A DNA stretch of 64,000 nt from Eubacteriales bacterium (GCA_028705775.1 JAQWCW010000001.1:62001-126000); one strand, 5' to 3'; positions 26,432 to 35,082 are shown, numbered from the stretch's first letter. Notes: a model not told the origin generated them from the sequence alone. Program-made: numbers and translations.

Positions 26432-27370
26432 TTAATTCGCGGAAAGCTCCTTTTCGCGCTTCTGAACATACTCCTCAAGGCAGAGCGCGTAGATGTCCAT
26501 TTCGCGCGCGTGCGCTGTTCCGACGTAGCGGATGTGCCAAGGCTCAGCCGTCATGCCGGTTATTGCCTCCTTCGCCTCCGTGAACCTTATTATAAAGCCG
26601 TAGTTCATTGCGTTTTTGACAAGCCATTTGTACTGCGAGGTATTCTGGAAGGATTTGCCCTTTACGGACAGGCGGAAGGCAAGCCCCGTCTGATAATCGC
26701 TCGTTCCCGCGGGGGAAACGCGCTTGTTCGTCGAGGATTTTGCCTTGCTCTCCTTATAGCCCTTATCGTTTATATAGTAATCATATTTTTCCTGCCACAG
26801 CGCCGCCTGCGTTTCGTAGGAGCGGTAGCCTTCTTCAATCTGCCAGTCGCTGACGCCCTGCTTAATCGCCGCTTCGAGCATTTTGGCAAGCGCGAGCGCC
26901 GCGTCGCGGTTGGCGGAGGCGGATTCGTCAATCACGGTAACGCCGTCAAGCTGCACATAGTTGGAAACAAGCACAAGGCTTTCCGGCACAAAGGCGGCTG
27001 TAAGCGGGCGCTCCTTGTTGACGAGCAGGGGAACGCCCTCCGCTTCAAGCGCCTCCACCAGATTTTCCGCCGCCTTGTCGCTCAGCGGCGGCTCGGTTAT
27101 AAGTATTCCGTTCGGCTGCGCTACGGCGTTTGACGTAAGCATAATCGCCGTAGGAACGGGCGAGGGCGTCGGAGTTACGGGCACGCGGGTAAGCGCCGCC
27201 GCGCCCGCCTGTACATCCGTTTGAGCGGGCGGCGAAACGATGACGATAATAAGCACGACGACCGCCGCCAGCGCCATAAACGAGGAGGCGAGCATTGCAA
27301 TCAGCGTTGAGCGCTTCATCTTCGGCTTTTCTGTTACGGCTTCGCTTCTGAATTCAGGGCTTTCGCTCAT
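26432..27370 (-). CDS. VanY/DacB-like M15B protein with lost zinc ligands
   Basis: 312 residues from ATG 27370, preceded by AAGGAGG; upstream in-frame starts lack such a site. Layout: cytoplasmic ~30 residues, one membrane helix ('LIAMLASSFMALAAVVVLIIVIV'), Pro/Thr-rich linker, a ~60-residue accessory domain, then a D,D-carboxypeptidase domain of the M15B (VanY) family: 'WQIEEGYRSYETQAALWQ' near 200, 'SPAGTSDYQTGLAFRLSVKG' near 240, and 'EPWHIRYVG' near 285. In active enzymes the second motif is S-x-H-x-x-G-x-A-x-D. Here the His is Tyr and the Asp is Arg, so two of three zinc ligands are absent. A peptidoglycan-binding rather than hydrolytic role is likely. Confidence 0.85.
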   Translation of the reverse strand: MSESPEFRSEAVTEKPKMKRSTLIAMLASSFMALAAVVVLIIVIVSPPAQTDVQAGAAALTRVPVTPTPSPVPTAIMLTSNAVAQPNGILITEPPLSDKAAENLVEALEAEGVPLLVNKERPLTAAFVPESLVLVSNYVQLDGVTVIDESASANRDAALALAKMLEAAIKQGVSDWQIEEGYRSYETQAALWQEKYDYYINDKGYKESKAKSSTNKRVSPAGTSDYQTGLAFRLSVKGKSFQNTSQYKWLVKNAMNYGFIIRFTEAKEAITGMTAEPWHIRYVGTAHAREMDIYALCLEEYVQKREKELSAN

Positions 27371-27633
27371 TTCCCGCTCCTCCTTTTTTATCAATATAAC
27401 GTATTTTGCGCCATTTCGCTTCCCGACTGCCGTATTGTCCAAAAAAGTGCGGCAAAGCAAGCGGATTTCACCCTGTTATGATAGCACGAAACCGATTTTG
27501 CGTAAAGCGCGGCAAAAATCCGACGGGCTTTTTGCACGTAAATCCGGAAATAAGCGTGCAGAAAAACAGAATCGCGCCGTAAACGGAAGCAGCGAAAACA
27601 CGAAACCGGATGTGTATGTATCGTTATTTGTGC

Positions 27634-27700
27634 TATAATGCGTTATAAGGGAGATATATCTGCCTGCGGCAAGGCTGCCGCGGCGGGCTTTTTTCCAAAG
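27634..27700 (+). promoter_or_regulatory. -10 box and terminator-like leader hairpin before the MATE gene
   Basis: TATAAT at 27634-27639 (no good -35 is visible) is followed by a leader containing GCCTGCGGCA...TGCCGCGGCGGGC with TTTTTT right after it (about 27661-27696). The ribosome site AAAGGAG at 27698 comes immediately after. A terminator placed in the leader just before the start codon is the layout of an attenuator; it may equally be an ordinary terminator with the real promoter unseen. Confidence 0.5.
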
Positions 27701-27709
27701 GAGAAGTTG

Positions 27710-29122
27710 ATGGGCAAGCTTAAAAACTTTTTTCTTCCCGAAGGCATGGTAAAGGCAAACGACAGGCTCGGCGAGCTGCCAAGCGCAAAGGAAACCTACG
27801 GCGACGTATATAAGATTGCTCTTCCCTCCGTGCTTGAAATGGTTCTGCAAAGCCTGATTGGCTCCGTCGATACCATGATGGTCGGAACGCTCGGCTCTGC
27901 GGCGATTTCAGCCGTCGGGCTTACGGGTCAGCCGCGTATGCTCCTGCTCGCAATCTTTTTTGCGATGAATATCGGCGTTACGGCGATTGTCGCGCGCCGC
28001 AAGGGTCAGGGGCTTCAGAAGGAGGCTAACCAGACGCTGAGAAACGCGCTGCTTCTGCTCGCGGGAATCAGCGTTGTGGCTGTCGCCGTCGGCGTCGGGT
28101 TTTCGCGTCAGCTTATGCTGCTTGCGGGGGCAAAGAGCGATACGGTCGATATGGCGTCCGATTATTTCACAATTATCGCTTGGGGACTTCCAATCAACGC
28201 GCTTACGATGTGCATCTGCGCCGCGCAGCGCGGCATAGGCAAAACAAAGATTACCATGCAGGTGAACGTTACCGGCAATGTAGTCAACGTTATCTTCAAT
28301 TATCTCTTGATTGGCGGTCATCTGGGCTTTCCTGCGCTTGGGGTTCGCGGCGCGGCGATTGCAACGGTTATCGGCTATGCCGTCGGCGGCGTTATGGCGC
28401 TGCTTTCCGTTCTCGGCTCGCGCTCTAACGGAAGCTTCCTGCATCTTTCGCGGCATGATTCGTGGAAGCCGGATAAGCAGACGCTTTCGGCTATCGGCAA
28501 GGTCGGCGGCAACGCGATGATTGAGCAGGTCGCCCTGAGGGTAGGCTTTTTCCTTTATGCCAGAATAGTAGCAGACCTCGGCACAATGCCGTTTGCAAGC
28601 CATCAAATCTGTATGCAGTTCCTGAACCTGACCTTCTCAATCGGCGACGGAATCGGCGCGGCGGGAACGTCGCTCGTCGGGCAGATGCTCGGCAGAAAAA
28701 GACCTGACCTTTCGCAGCTTTACGGAAAGGCGGCGCAGAGAATCGCCTTTGTGGTAAGCGTTCTGCTTCTCGGGCTTCTTATCGTCCTGCGCTATCCGCT
28801 TGTCGGGCTTTTCTCAAACGAGGCGGACGTTATCGCGCTCTCGGCGCAGGTTATGATAATCGTCGCCCTTTTCCAGCCGATGCAGACGACCTCTGTCGTC
28901 ATATCCGGCTGCCTGCGCGGCGCGGGCGATACGAAGTATGTAGCGCGGGTTATGATGCTCTGCGTAATGGTGATTCGCCCCGTTCTCGCATGGGGCTTCA
29001 TCCATGTTCTGGGCGCTGACCTTATCGGCGCGTGGTGCGCCAGCTTTATTGATATGGCGGTCAGGATGACGCTTGTCTACCGCCGCTTCTCAAAGGGCGA
29101 GTGGTTCAAGATAAGCGTTTGA
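27710..29122 (+). CDS. MATE family efflux transporter
   Basis: 470 residues from ATG 27710, which follows AAAGGAG; an in-frame ATG at 27638 lies in the -10 region and is rejected. Twelve hydrophobic helices in two halves. Motifs of the MATE (NorM/DinF) family: 'LPSVLEMVLQSLIGSVDTMMVG' near residue 45, with the conserved 'DTMMVG', 'GLTGQPRML' near 75, and 'VISGCLRGAGDTKYVARVMM' near 400, with the typical 'LRGAGDTK'. It should export drugs or metabolites using a sodium or proton gradient. First gene of a probable six-gene operon. Confidence 0.92.
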   Translation: MGKLKNFFLPEGMVKANDRLGELPSAKETYGDVYKIALPSVLEMVLQSLIGSVDTMMVGTLGSAAISAVGLTGQPRMLLLAIFFAMNIGVTAIVARRKGQGLQKEANQTLRNALLLLAGISVVAVAVGVGFSRQLMLLAGAKSDTVDMASDYFTIIAWGLPINALTMCICAAQRGIGKTKITMQVNVTGNVVNVIFNYLLIGGHLGFPALGVRGAAIATVIGYAVGGVMALLSVLGSRSNGSFLHLSRHDSWKPDKQTLSAIGKVGGNAMIEQVALRVGFFLYARIVADLGTMPFASHQICMQFLNLTFSIGDGIGAAGTSLVGQMLGRKRPDLSQLYGKAAQRIAFVVSVLLLGLLIVLRYPLVGLFSNEADVIALSAQVMIIVALFQPMQTTSVVISGCLRGAGDTKYVARVMMLCVMVIRPVLAWGFIHVLGADLIGAWCASFIDMAVRMTLVYRRFSKGEWFKISV

Positions 29123-29136
29123 CGGGAGGAATTTCT

Positions 29137-29391
29137 ATGCGCTGCGGATGTCCGTTCTGCGATGGGGTTTTCATGGTTCATGAGGATGACAGGGAGCGCT
29201 GCGTCTGCCCCGAATGCGGCTACAAATGCTCAGCTTGCCTCGGCACGAATACGGTTGTCGAGCGCGGCGAGCTGTCCTCGCTTGCGGGCAGGTTCAGCGC
29301 TGACGATTACAGCTTTGATAACTGGGAAAAGCGCGAAAACGGGGACGATGACGGCGATTTGAATACGAATAACGTCGGGAGGGAATACTGA
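29137..29391 (+). CDS. Small zinc-ribbon protein
   Basis: 84 residues. The N-terminal 37 residues hold three pairs of cysteines: 'CGCPFC', 'CVCPEC' and 'CSAC', enough for one or two zinc or iron sites. The rest is acidic and probably disordered (Asp/Asn/Glu-rich C-terminus). The ATG at 29137 follows GGGAGGA at normal spacing. It lies 14 bases after the MATE gene and ends one base before the aldo/keto reductase gene. Rubredoxin-like electron transfer is conceivable given its redox neighbours, but the spacing is not canonical rubredoxin; no family recognised. Confidence 0.7.
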   Translation: MRCGCPFCDGVFMVHEDDRERCVCPECGYKCSACLGTNTVVERGELSSLAGRFSADDYSFDNWEKRENGDDDGDLNTNNVGREY

Positions 29392-29392
29392 T

Positions 29393-30457
29393 ATGAAAAT
29401 TGTACTTGATGGCGGCGCTAACGTAAAAAGCATTACCTTGGGGCGCACGGGAATCACCGTTCCCCGCTGCGCGTTCGGCGCTTTGCCCATTCAGCGGCGC
29501 AGCGTTGAGGACGCGGTTGAGCTGCTTTCCGGCGCTTATGACTGCGGCTTCCGCTTTTTCGATACCGCAAGGGCGTACTCCGACAGTGAGGAAAAGCTCG
29601 GGCTTGCCTTTGGCAAAATGCGGGGCGGCATAATAATCTCCACAAAAACGGCGGCAAGCACGCCCGACGGCTTCTGGGCTGACCTTGAAACGAGCCTTGA
29701 AACGCTCAAAACCGATTATATCGACATCTATCAGTTCCACAATCCCGCCGCCGCGTACCGCGAGGGCGACGGGACGGGAATGTACGAGGCAATGCTCAGC
29801 GCAAGGCGGCAGGGCATGATTAGTTATATCGGCATAACCAATCACCGGATTGCCGTGGCTGAGGAGGCTGTAAACAGCGGGCTTTATGACACGCTTCAAT
29901 TCCCCTTTTCATACCTTTCGGGCGAAAAGGAGGAGGCGCTTGTGCGCCTCTGCGCGGAAAAGAACGTCGGCTTCCTGTGCATGAAGGCGCTTTCGGGCGG
30001 GCTTATAACCAACGCCAAAGCCGCCTTTGCATATCTTGCGCAGTACGAAAACGTGCTGCCGCTTTGGGGAATTCAGCGCGAAAGCGAGCTTCGGGATTTT
30101 GCGTATCTTATGCAGGAGCCTGCCGAAATGAGCGACGAGCTTATGGAGGTTATTTCGCACGACAGGGCTGAGCTTTGCGGCGATTTCTGCCGCGGCTGCG
30201 GCTATTGCAAGCCCTGCCCTGCCGGAATCGAGATTGAAACCTGCGCGAGAATGTCGCTGCTTCTGCGCCGCGCGCCCGTCGCGTCGTTCACTACGCCGGA
30301 TATGCAGAAGAAAATGCGCAGGATTGAGGAATGCAGGCATTGCGGCGCCTGCGCCTCGCGCTGCCCTTACTCGCTTGACACTCCCGATTTGCTCAAGCGC
30401 AATCATGACGACTTTTTTGATTTTCTTGAGCAGCACGGAATTCCGGAAGCAAAGTAA
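29393..30457 (+). CDS. Aldo/keto reductase with C-terminal 4Fe-4S domain
   Basis: 354 residues. A TIM-barrel aldo/keto reductase: 'KSITLGRTGITVPRCAFGAL' at the start, 'GFRFFDTARAYSDSEEKLG' near 52 (catalytic Asp, Tyr), 'ISTKTA' near 83 (catalytic Lys) and 'YIDIYQFHNP' near 112 (His). The last ~80 residues carry ferredoxin-type clusters: 'CRGCGYCKPCPAGIEI' near 266 and 'CRHCGACASRCPYSLDTPDLL' near 320. This matches a widespread anaerobe subfamily of ferredoxin-linked AKRs; substrate unknown. It follows the zinc-ribbon gene by one base and precedes a radical SAM gene by 20. Confidence 0.92.
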   Translation: MKIVLDGGANVKSITLGRTGITVPRCAFGALPIQRRSVEDAVELLSGAYDCGFRFFDTARAYSDSEEKLGLAFGKMRGGIIISTKTAASTPDGFWADLETSLETLKTDYIDIYQFHNPAAAYREGDGTGMYEAMLSARRQGMISYIGITNHRIAVAEEAVNSGLYDTLQFPFSYLSGEKEEALVRLCAEKNVGFLCMKALSGGLITNAKAAFAYLAQYENVLPLWGIQRESELRDFAYLMQEPAEMSDELMEVISHDRAELCGDFCRGCGYCKPCPAGIEIETCARMSLLLRRAPVASFTTPDMQKKMRRIEECRHCGACASRCPYSLDTPDLLKRNHDDFFDFLEQHGIPEAK

Positions 30458-30477
30458 AGCCTGAGGAGATAAGAAAA

Positions 30478-31350
30478 ATGCTCTGCTCGCTCTGCCCGCG
30501 CAAATGCAAGGTTGAAAGAAGCAAGGAAAGCGGAAGCGGCTTTTGCAAGGTCGGCTCAGACCCCGTAATTGCAAAATGCATGATTCACCGCTGGGAAGAG
30601 CCGTGCCTTCTTTCGGAAAACGGAACGGGCGCAGTCTTTTTCTCGTCCTGCACGCTCGGCTGCGTATACTGCCAGAACTATGATTTGAGCCACGGCGCTT
30701 TCGGCAAATCCGTAAGCGCGGAAAGGCTTGCGGAGGATATAAGGCGGCTTGTTGAGGAAGAAAAAGCCGACTCTGTTGACCTTGTAACCGGAACGCAGTT
30801 CCTGCCCGCGATTATAAAGGCGCTTGAAATCTACCGCCCGCCCGTTCCGGTTATCTGGAACAGCGGCGGCTATGAGCGCACAGAAACCCTGCGCGCGCTG
30901 CGCGGGCTTGTCGATATATATCTTCCGGATTTCAAAACGCTTTCGCCGCGCCTTGCCTCGCTTCTGATGGACGCTCCCGATTATCCCTCAGCCGCCGAAA
31001 GCGCGATTGCGGAAATGGTTTCGCAGACGGGCGTTCCCGTGTATAACGGTAGGGGGCAGATGCTTTCGGGAACGCTGATTCGCCTGCTTGTGCTTCCGGG
31101 CTGCACGGGCGACGCCTGCCGCGTGCTCGACAGGATTGCGGAAAGATACGAGGGTATTCCCGTAAGCCTTATGGGGCAGTATATTCCCGTGAGGGAAACG
31201 GGAGTCAAGGGCTTGGAGCGCCGCCTTACTCAGAAGGAGTATGACAGGGTGCTTGAGCATATGCTCGCCCTCGGAATCGGCGGCTACTCGCAGGAACTGA
31301 CGGCGGCGGACGCGAAATACACGCCCGTGTTCGACCTTTCCGGCGTATAA
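30478..31350 (+). CDS. Radical SAM protein, PflA-like
   Basis: 290 residues. An N-terminal cysteine motif 'CSLCPRKCKVER' precedes the radical SAM triad CxxxCxxC in 'SSCTLGCVYCQNYDLSH' near residue 60, which binds the 4Fe-4S cluster that cleaves S-adenosylmethionine. 'VIWNSGGYERTETLRAL' near 125 and 'YLPDFKTLSPRLAS' near 145 are typical of the pyruvate-formate-lyase-activating-like group with the AmmeMemoRadiSam-type N-terminus. A partner glycyl-radical enzyme is not encoded nearby, so the target is open. Co-oriented with flanking redox genes at 15-20-base spacing. Confidence 0.9.
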   Translation: MLCSLCPRKCKVERSKESGSGFCKVGSDPVIAKCMIHRWEEPCLLSENGTGAVFFSSCTLGCVYCQNYDLSHGAFGKSVSAERLAEDIRRLVEEEKADSVDLVTGTQFLPAIIKALEIYRPPVPVIWNSGGYERTETLRALRGLVDIYLPDFKTLSPRLASLLMDAPDYPSAAESAIAEMVSQTGVPVYNGRGQMLSGTLIRLLVLPGCTGDACRVLDRIAERYEGIPVSLMGQYIPVRETGVKGLERRLTQKEYDRVLEHMLALGIGGYSQELTAADAKYTPVFDLSGV

Positions 31351-31364
31351 GGGAGGTAAACCAT

Positions 31365-32330
31365 ATGGCAAGGAACACAAAGCAGGGAAACAAAATTGCG
31401 GTTGTCGGCGCGGGGCAGGTGGGTGTAACCACAGCCTATACGCTTCTCTTGAGCGGGCTTGCGCAGGATATTGTGCTGATTGACCTTAACAAGGATAAGG
31501 TTGACGGCGAGGTTATGGACTTGCGGCACGGAATTCCGCTTCTTCCGCCTGCCGAGATTCGCGGCGGCTCGTATGAGGATTTGGCTGACAGCGACATCGT
31601 TATCGTGTCCGCGGGCGTAGGGCAGAAGGCGGGCGAAACAAGAATGCAGCTTAACAGCCGCAATATCGCCGTAATGCGCTCAATCATACCCGAAATCGCA
31701 AAAAACGCGCCCGATACGATTATCCTTATGGTCACAAATCCCTGCGACGTGCTGACCTATGCCGCCCTTAAAATAAGCGGCTTCCCGCCGCAGCGCGTTA
31801 TCGGCAGCGGAACTGTACTCGACACCTCCCGCCTCCGCTACCTGCTCTCGCAGCGCGCAAGCATTGATTCGCGCAATATTCATACCTATATATTGGGCGA
31901 GCATGGCGAAAGCGAGTTTGCCGCATGGAGCCTTACCACAATCGCGGGAATGCCTCTGCACGGCTACGGGGATAATCAGCTCTGCTTCCCCAAGTGGGAT
32001 ATCGAGAAGGACGAGAAGGAATACTTGCAGCTCGTTCGGGGCAGCGCGCAGGAGATTATAGCCAAAAAGGGCGCGACCTTCTATGCCGTCGCGGTTGCCG
32101 TAAAGCGTATTTGCGAGGCTATCCTGCGCGATGAAAACAGCATTCTGACGGTTTCAACCCTTCTTAGCGGGGAAATGGGAATAAAGGATGTGTGCCTTTC
32201 GCTCCCGTGCAGGGTCGGGATTGGCGGCGTAAGCCGTAAAATTGACATTGCGCTTGACGAGGATGAGCGCCGCTCCCTTGATATAAGCGCCAAAGCAATA
32301 AGAAGCGCCCTTGACGAGGTTGGAATGTAA
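31365..32330 (+). CDS. ldh: L-lactate dehydrogenase
   Basis: 321 residues. NAD-dependent reduction of pyruvate to L-lactate. The Rossmann loop is 'VVGAGQVGVTTAYTLLLSG'. The substrate-specificity loop reads 'GQKAGETRMQLN' near 92, with the Gln that marks lactate rather than malate dehydrogenases and the catalytic Arg. 'TNPCDVLTYAALKISG' near 128, 'SGTVLDTSRLRYLLSQ' near 150 and the catalytic-His motif 'LGEHGESEFAAWS' near 178 are all intact. Length is normal. It sits 15 bases after the radical SAM gene and 25 before alpha-fucosidase. Confidence 0.95.
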   Translation: MARNTKQGNKIAVVGAGQVGVTTAYTLLLSGLAQDIVLIDLNKDKVDGEVMDLRHGIPLLPPAEIRGGSYEDLADSDIVIVSAGVGQKAGETRMQLNSRNIAVMRSIIPEIAKNAPDTIILMVTNPCDVLTYAALKISGFPPQRVIGSGTVLDTSRLRYLLSQRASIDSRNIHTYILGEHGESEFAAWSLTTIAGMPLHGYGDNQLCFPKWDIEKDEKEYLQLVRGSAQEIIAKKGATFYAVAVAVKRICEAILRDENSILTVSTLLSGEMGIKDVCLSLPCRVGIGGVSRKIDIALDEDERRSLDISAKAIRSALDEVGM

Positions 32331-32354
32331 AAGGCGCAATACGCAGGAGGAAAT

Positions 32355-33830
32355 ATGGACGAGAAGAAATACCTTGAGGAAATCGAAAGGGTAATCGCGC
32401 GCGGCCCGTACTCGGCTTCGTGGGAGAGCCTGCAAACCGTCCCTACGGCAAAATGGTATCAAAGCGCGAAGTTCGGAATCTTCATCCATTGGGGCCCTTA
32501 TTCTGCGGCGGCGTATAACAACGAGTGGTACAGCCGCAATATGTACATCAAGGACAGCGACGAGTACAAGCACCACATAGCGACCTACGGCGCGCATAAG
32601 AATTTCGGCTATAAGGACTTCATCCCGATGCTCACCGCCGAAAAATTCAATGCGGACGAGTGGGCGGAGCTTTTCAAGGAATCCGGCGCGGGCTATGTCG
32701 TGCCGGTTGCGGAGCATCATGAGGGCTTCCAGATGTACAGGAGCGAAATTTCGCACTGGAACGCCTATGAAATGGGTCCTAAGCGCGATACGCTCGGCGA
32801 GCTGAAGGCGGCGATTGAAAAGCGCGGGCTTACCCTCGGCGCGTCCAGCCACAGGATTGAGCATTGGTGGTTCATGGGGCATGGCAGGGATTTCGATTCC
32901 GATATAAAAGAGCCGATGAAGCGCGGCGATTTCTACTGGCCCGCGCATGAGGAGCCTGAAAATCAGTTCGACAGCTATGCGCCGAACGGCCCTGACGAGG
33001 AGTTCATGACGGACTGGCTTCTGCGCACCTGCGAAATTGTGGACAAATACCGCCCGTCGCTCGTGTATTTCGACTGGTGGATTCATCACATCAACGCGCG
33101 CAAGTATATCAAAATGTTCGCGGCGTATTACTATAACCGCGCGGCGGAGTGGGGCATTGAGGCGGCAATCAACTATAAGCATGATTCCTTCGCCTTCGGA
33201 AGCGCCGTTCCGACGGTCGAACGCGGGCAGTTTGACGAGGTGAAGCCCTATCTCTGGCAGACTGACACCTGCTGCTGCCTGAATTCTTGGTGCTATACCG
33301 ATAATAACCAGTATAAGGACAGCTCTGACATCGTCAAGGATTTGGTCGATATAAATGCCAAAAACGGCTGTATGCTGCTCAATATCGGGCCTAAGGCGGA
33401 CGGCACAATCTGCGAAAACGATGCGCGAATCCTGCGCGAAATCGGCGCATGGATGAAGGTGAACGGCGAAAGCATACGCGGAACCCGCGTCTGGCGCGTC
33501 AGCTGCGAAGGCCCGACGCGCATAAAGCAGGGGCAGTTCACGGACGGAATCAAGAAGGAGTTCACGCCCCGCGATATCCGTTACAGCACGGGCAACGGCG
33601 CGATTTACGCCTCCGTCATGAAGGCGCCCGATGACGGCGTCGCGCGCATCTGCGCTCTGAAGCTGACCGACGATAAATGCAAGCCCGATTTCTCCGGCGA
33701 AATTGATTCCGTCGAGCTTCTTGGCTATAACGGCAGCCTTGAGTGGAAGCAGGACGGCGAAGCCCTGACGGTAGTAACCGCTCCCGTCAAAACCGATATG
33801 CCCCTTGTTTATAAGGTCAAGGTGAAGTAA
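32355..33830 (+). CDS. GH29 alpha-L-fucosidase
   Basis: 491 residues, no signal peptide, so probably cytoplasmic. The GH29 signature 'KFGIFIHWGPYSAAAYNNEWY' lies near residue 42 (quoted in part). 'VAEHHEGFQMY' near 120 supplies the substrate-binding histidines, and 'LVYFDWWIHH' near 235 gives the likely nucleophile Asp. 'NGCMLLNIGPKADGTI' near 335 is the conserved end of the barrel, and a beta-sandwich completes the C-terminus. It removes terminal L-fucose from imported glycans. Fucose could feed the fucose/arabinose isomerase-family enzyme at 58336. It is the last gene of the operon; a strong hairpin follows. Confidence 0.93.
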   Translation: MDEKKYLEEIERVIARGPYSASWESLQTVPTAKWYQSAKFGIFIHWGPYSAAAYNNEWYSRNMYIKDSDEYKHHIATYGAHKNFGYKDFIPMLTAEKFNADEWAELFKESGAGYVVPVAEHHEGFQMYRSEISHWNAYEMGPKRDTLGELKAAIEKRGLTLGASSHRIEHWWFMGHGRDFDSDIKEPMKRGDFYWPAHEEPENQFDSYAPNGPDEEFMTDWLLRTCEIVDKYRPSLVYFDWWIHHINARKYIKMFAAYYYNRAAEWGIEAAINYKHDSFAFGSAVPTVERGQFDEVKPYLWQTDTCCCLNSWCYTDNNQYKDSSDIVKDLVDINAKNGCMLLNIGPKADGTICENDARILREIGAWMKVNGESIRGTRVWRVSCEGPTRIKQGQFTDGIKKEFTPRDIRYSTGNGAIYASVMKAPDDGVARICALKLTDDKCKPDFSGEIDSVELLGYNGSLEWKQDGEALTVVTAPVKTDMPLVYKVKVK

Positions 33831-33941
33831 TCGGCGTAAACCGCCGCAGCCGCGCCTGTTTTACTTAAATGCGCCTGCTGATTTGTTCATGCCTGTCTCA
33901 AATCCGAAGCGCATCTGCCATATCCGCATAAAACAACAAAC

Positions 33942-33967
33942 GCCGGTCGGGAAAAATCCCGACCGGC
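33942..33967 (+). terminator. Perfect 11-bp hairpin between convergent genes
   Basis: GCCGGTCGGGA (33942-33952), loop AAAA, TCCCGACCGGC (33957-33967). The + strand tail is TTCTG; the - strand tail is GTTTGTTGTTTT. It can serve both the fucosidase operon and the QueD-like gene that end face to face here. Confidence 0.8.
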
Positions 33968-34044
33968 TTCTGCGTATTATTGTTGATTGCTTATCGGCAG
34001 AGCCTGAAGGCCGCAGCCGCGCGCCCTGCTTCATATCGCCGCTT

Positions 34045-34608
34045 TTACTTGCTGTATCCGCACTTAGGGCAAACGCCGTTTTCGTTAAGCGCGATGCCGC
34101 AGAGAGGGCAGCGGTCAATGTTGTTCTTCGTGACGTATTCGGCGCAGGCAGCGTTTACGCCGCTTGTGAAGGTAATCTTTGCAATGTTCAGCTTTTCCTT
34201 GAGCAAATCATAAACAATCTTTATCATGCCCTCGACCGTCATGGTTTCCTTGGTGACGACAAGGCGGCAATCCGGATAAGCCGTTGCAAGCTCGGTCTTG
34301 AAGGCGGGGCCCTTCATCTTGTTGGTCGGCGCGCCGTCCTTGATGCCCTGCTTTTCGTAAACCTCAAGAATGGCGGGAAGCAGAGGGTCATCTTCGCGCA
34401 GAATCAGCGCGTGGTCAAAGTTCTTGAGCAGCGCCCATGCCGTTTTCTGGATTTCGTTGCAGGGGAAAACCATGTTCACCCCTTCGTTAATCGTGTCCTC
34501 AACCTCGATGGTGAGAACGCCCGTGTGGCCGTGCAGATACTGCGCTTCGCCCTTGAAGCCATAAAACCTGTGCGCGTATTGAAGGTCTAGCGTTGCAATG
34601 CTTCTCAT
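34045..34608 (-). CDS. 6-pyruvoyl-tetrahydropterin synthase/QueD-like protein with zinc-ribbon tail
   Basis: 187 residues from ATG 34608, preceded by GGAGG; an upstream in-frame start at 34653 lacks a site. T-fold enzyme of the PTPS/6-carboxytetrahydropterin synthase superfamily: zinc ligands in 'YAHRFYGF' near 12 and 'YLHGHTG' near 25, 'FDHALIL' near 72, 'VTKETMTVEGM' near 125. The catalytic Cys normally four residues before the HGH motif is absent (Ala there, Glu next to it), so activity differs from canonical QueD. The C-terminus is a small zinc ribbon, CPLC...CPKC, unusual for the family. No other queuosine or folate genes are adjacent. Confidence 0.85.
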   Translation of the reverse strand: MRSIATLDLQYAHRFYGFKGEAQYLHGHTGVLTIEVEDTINEGVNMVFPCNEIQKTAWALLKNFDHALILREDDPLLPAILEVYEKQGIKDGAPTNKMKGPAFKTELATAYPDCRLVVTKETMTVEGMIKIVYDLLKEKLNIAKITFTSGVNAACAEYVTKNNIDRCPLCGIALNENGVCPKCGYSK

Positions 34609-34686
34609 GTTTTTTCCTCCGTTATATTTTTGAATACGGGCGTCCAAACTCATGCTCCCGTATGCGCATTCATTTCCTGCGGCGAT

Positions 34687-35082
34687 TCATTTCGCCGGTT
34701 GAGTGTTTTGGCATTCCGGACATACGCCCTTGAAAATCATCTCGTAGCCCGTTATCTTAAAACCGTTGGCGTTCTTGATTTTTTCGTTGACGTTCGGTAT
34801 GTAGTCCATGTCCACGTCCGAAACCTTGCCGCATTTCAGGCACTTTGCGTGATAATGCTTGCTCTGCGTATGGTCGAATCTGTCAGCAGCGTCCGGAACT
34901 TCGATTTTTTGAATTTCGCCCGATTCGCACAGCCTTTGCAGATTGCGGTACACCGTCGTCCTGCTTATGTTCGGGTTTTCCTTCGCGATTTCGTTGTATA
35001 CCTCGTCCGCAGTCGGGTGGCACATCAGCTTCTTTACGGTTTCCAGAACCAAGGCGCATTGAATTGTCTTTCTGATTATCAT
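34687..35082 (-). CDS. Fur-family regulator, PerR-like
   Basis: 131 residues from ATG 35082. Short N-terminus, winged helix with 'HPTADEVYNEIAKENPNISRTTVYRNLQRLCESG', quoted only in part: the core is 'ISRTTVYRNLQRL'. The dimerisation domain has 'RFDHTQSKHYHAKC' (metal-sensing His/Asp residues) and two CxxC pairs, 'CLKCGK' and 'CPEC', for structural zinc. These features are PerR-like: a peroxide-sensing repressor that uses iron to oxidise its own histidines. The gene stands alone with a strong promoter. No rubrerythrin, catalase or ferritin gene is nearby, so the regulon lies elsewhere. Confidence 0.9.
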   Translation of the reverse strand: MIIRKTIQCALVLETVKKLMCHPTADEVYNEIAKENPNISRTTVYRNLQRLCESGEIQKIEVPDAADRFDHTQSKHYHAKCLKCGKVSDVDMDYIPNVNEKIKNANGFKITGYEMIFKGVCPECQNTQPAK

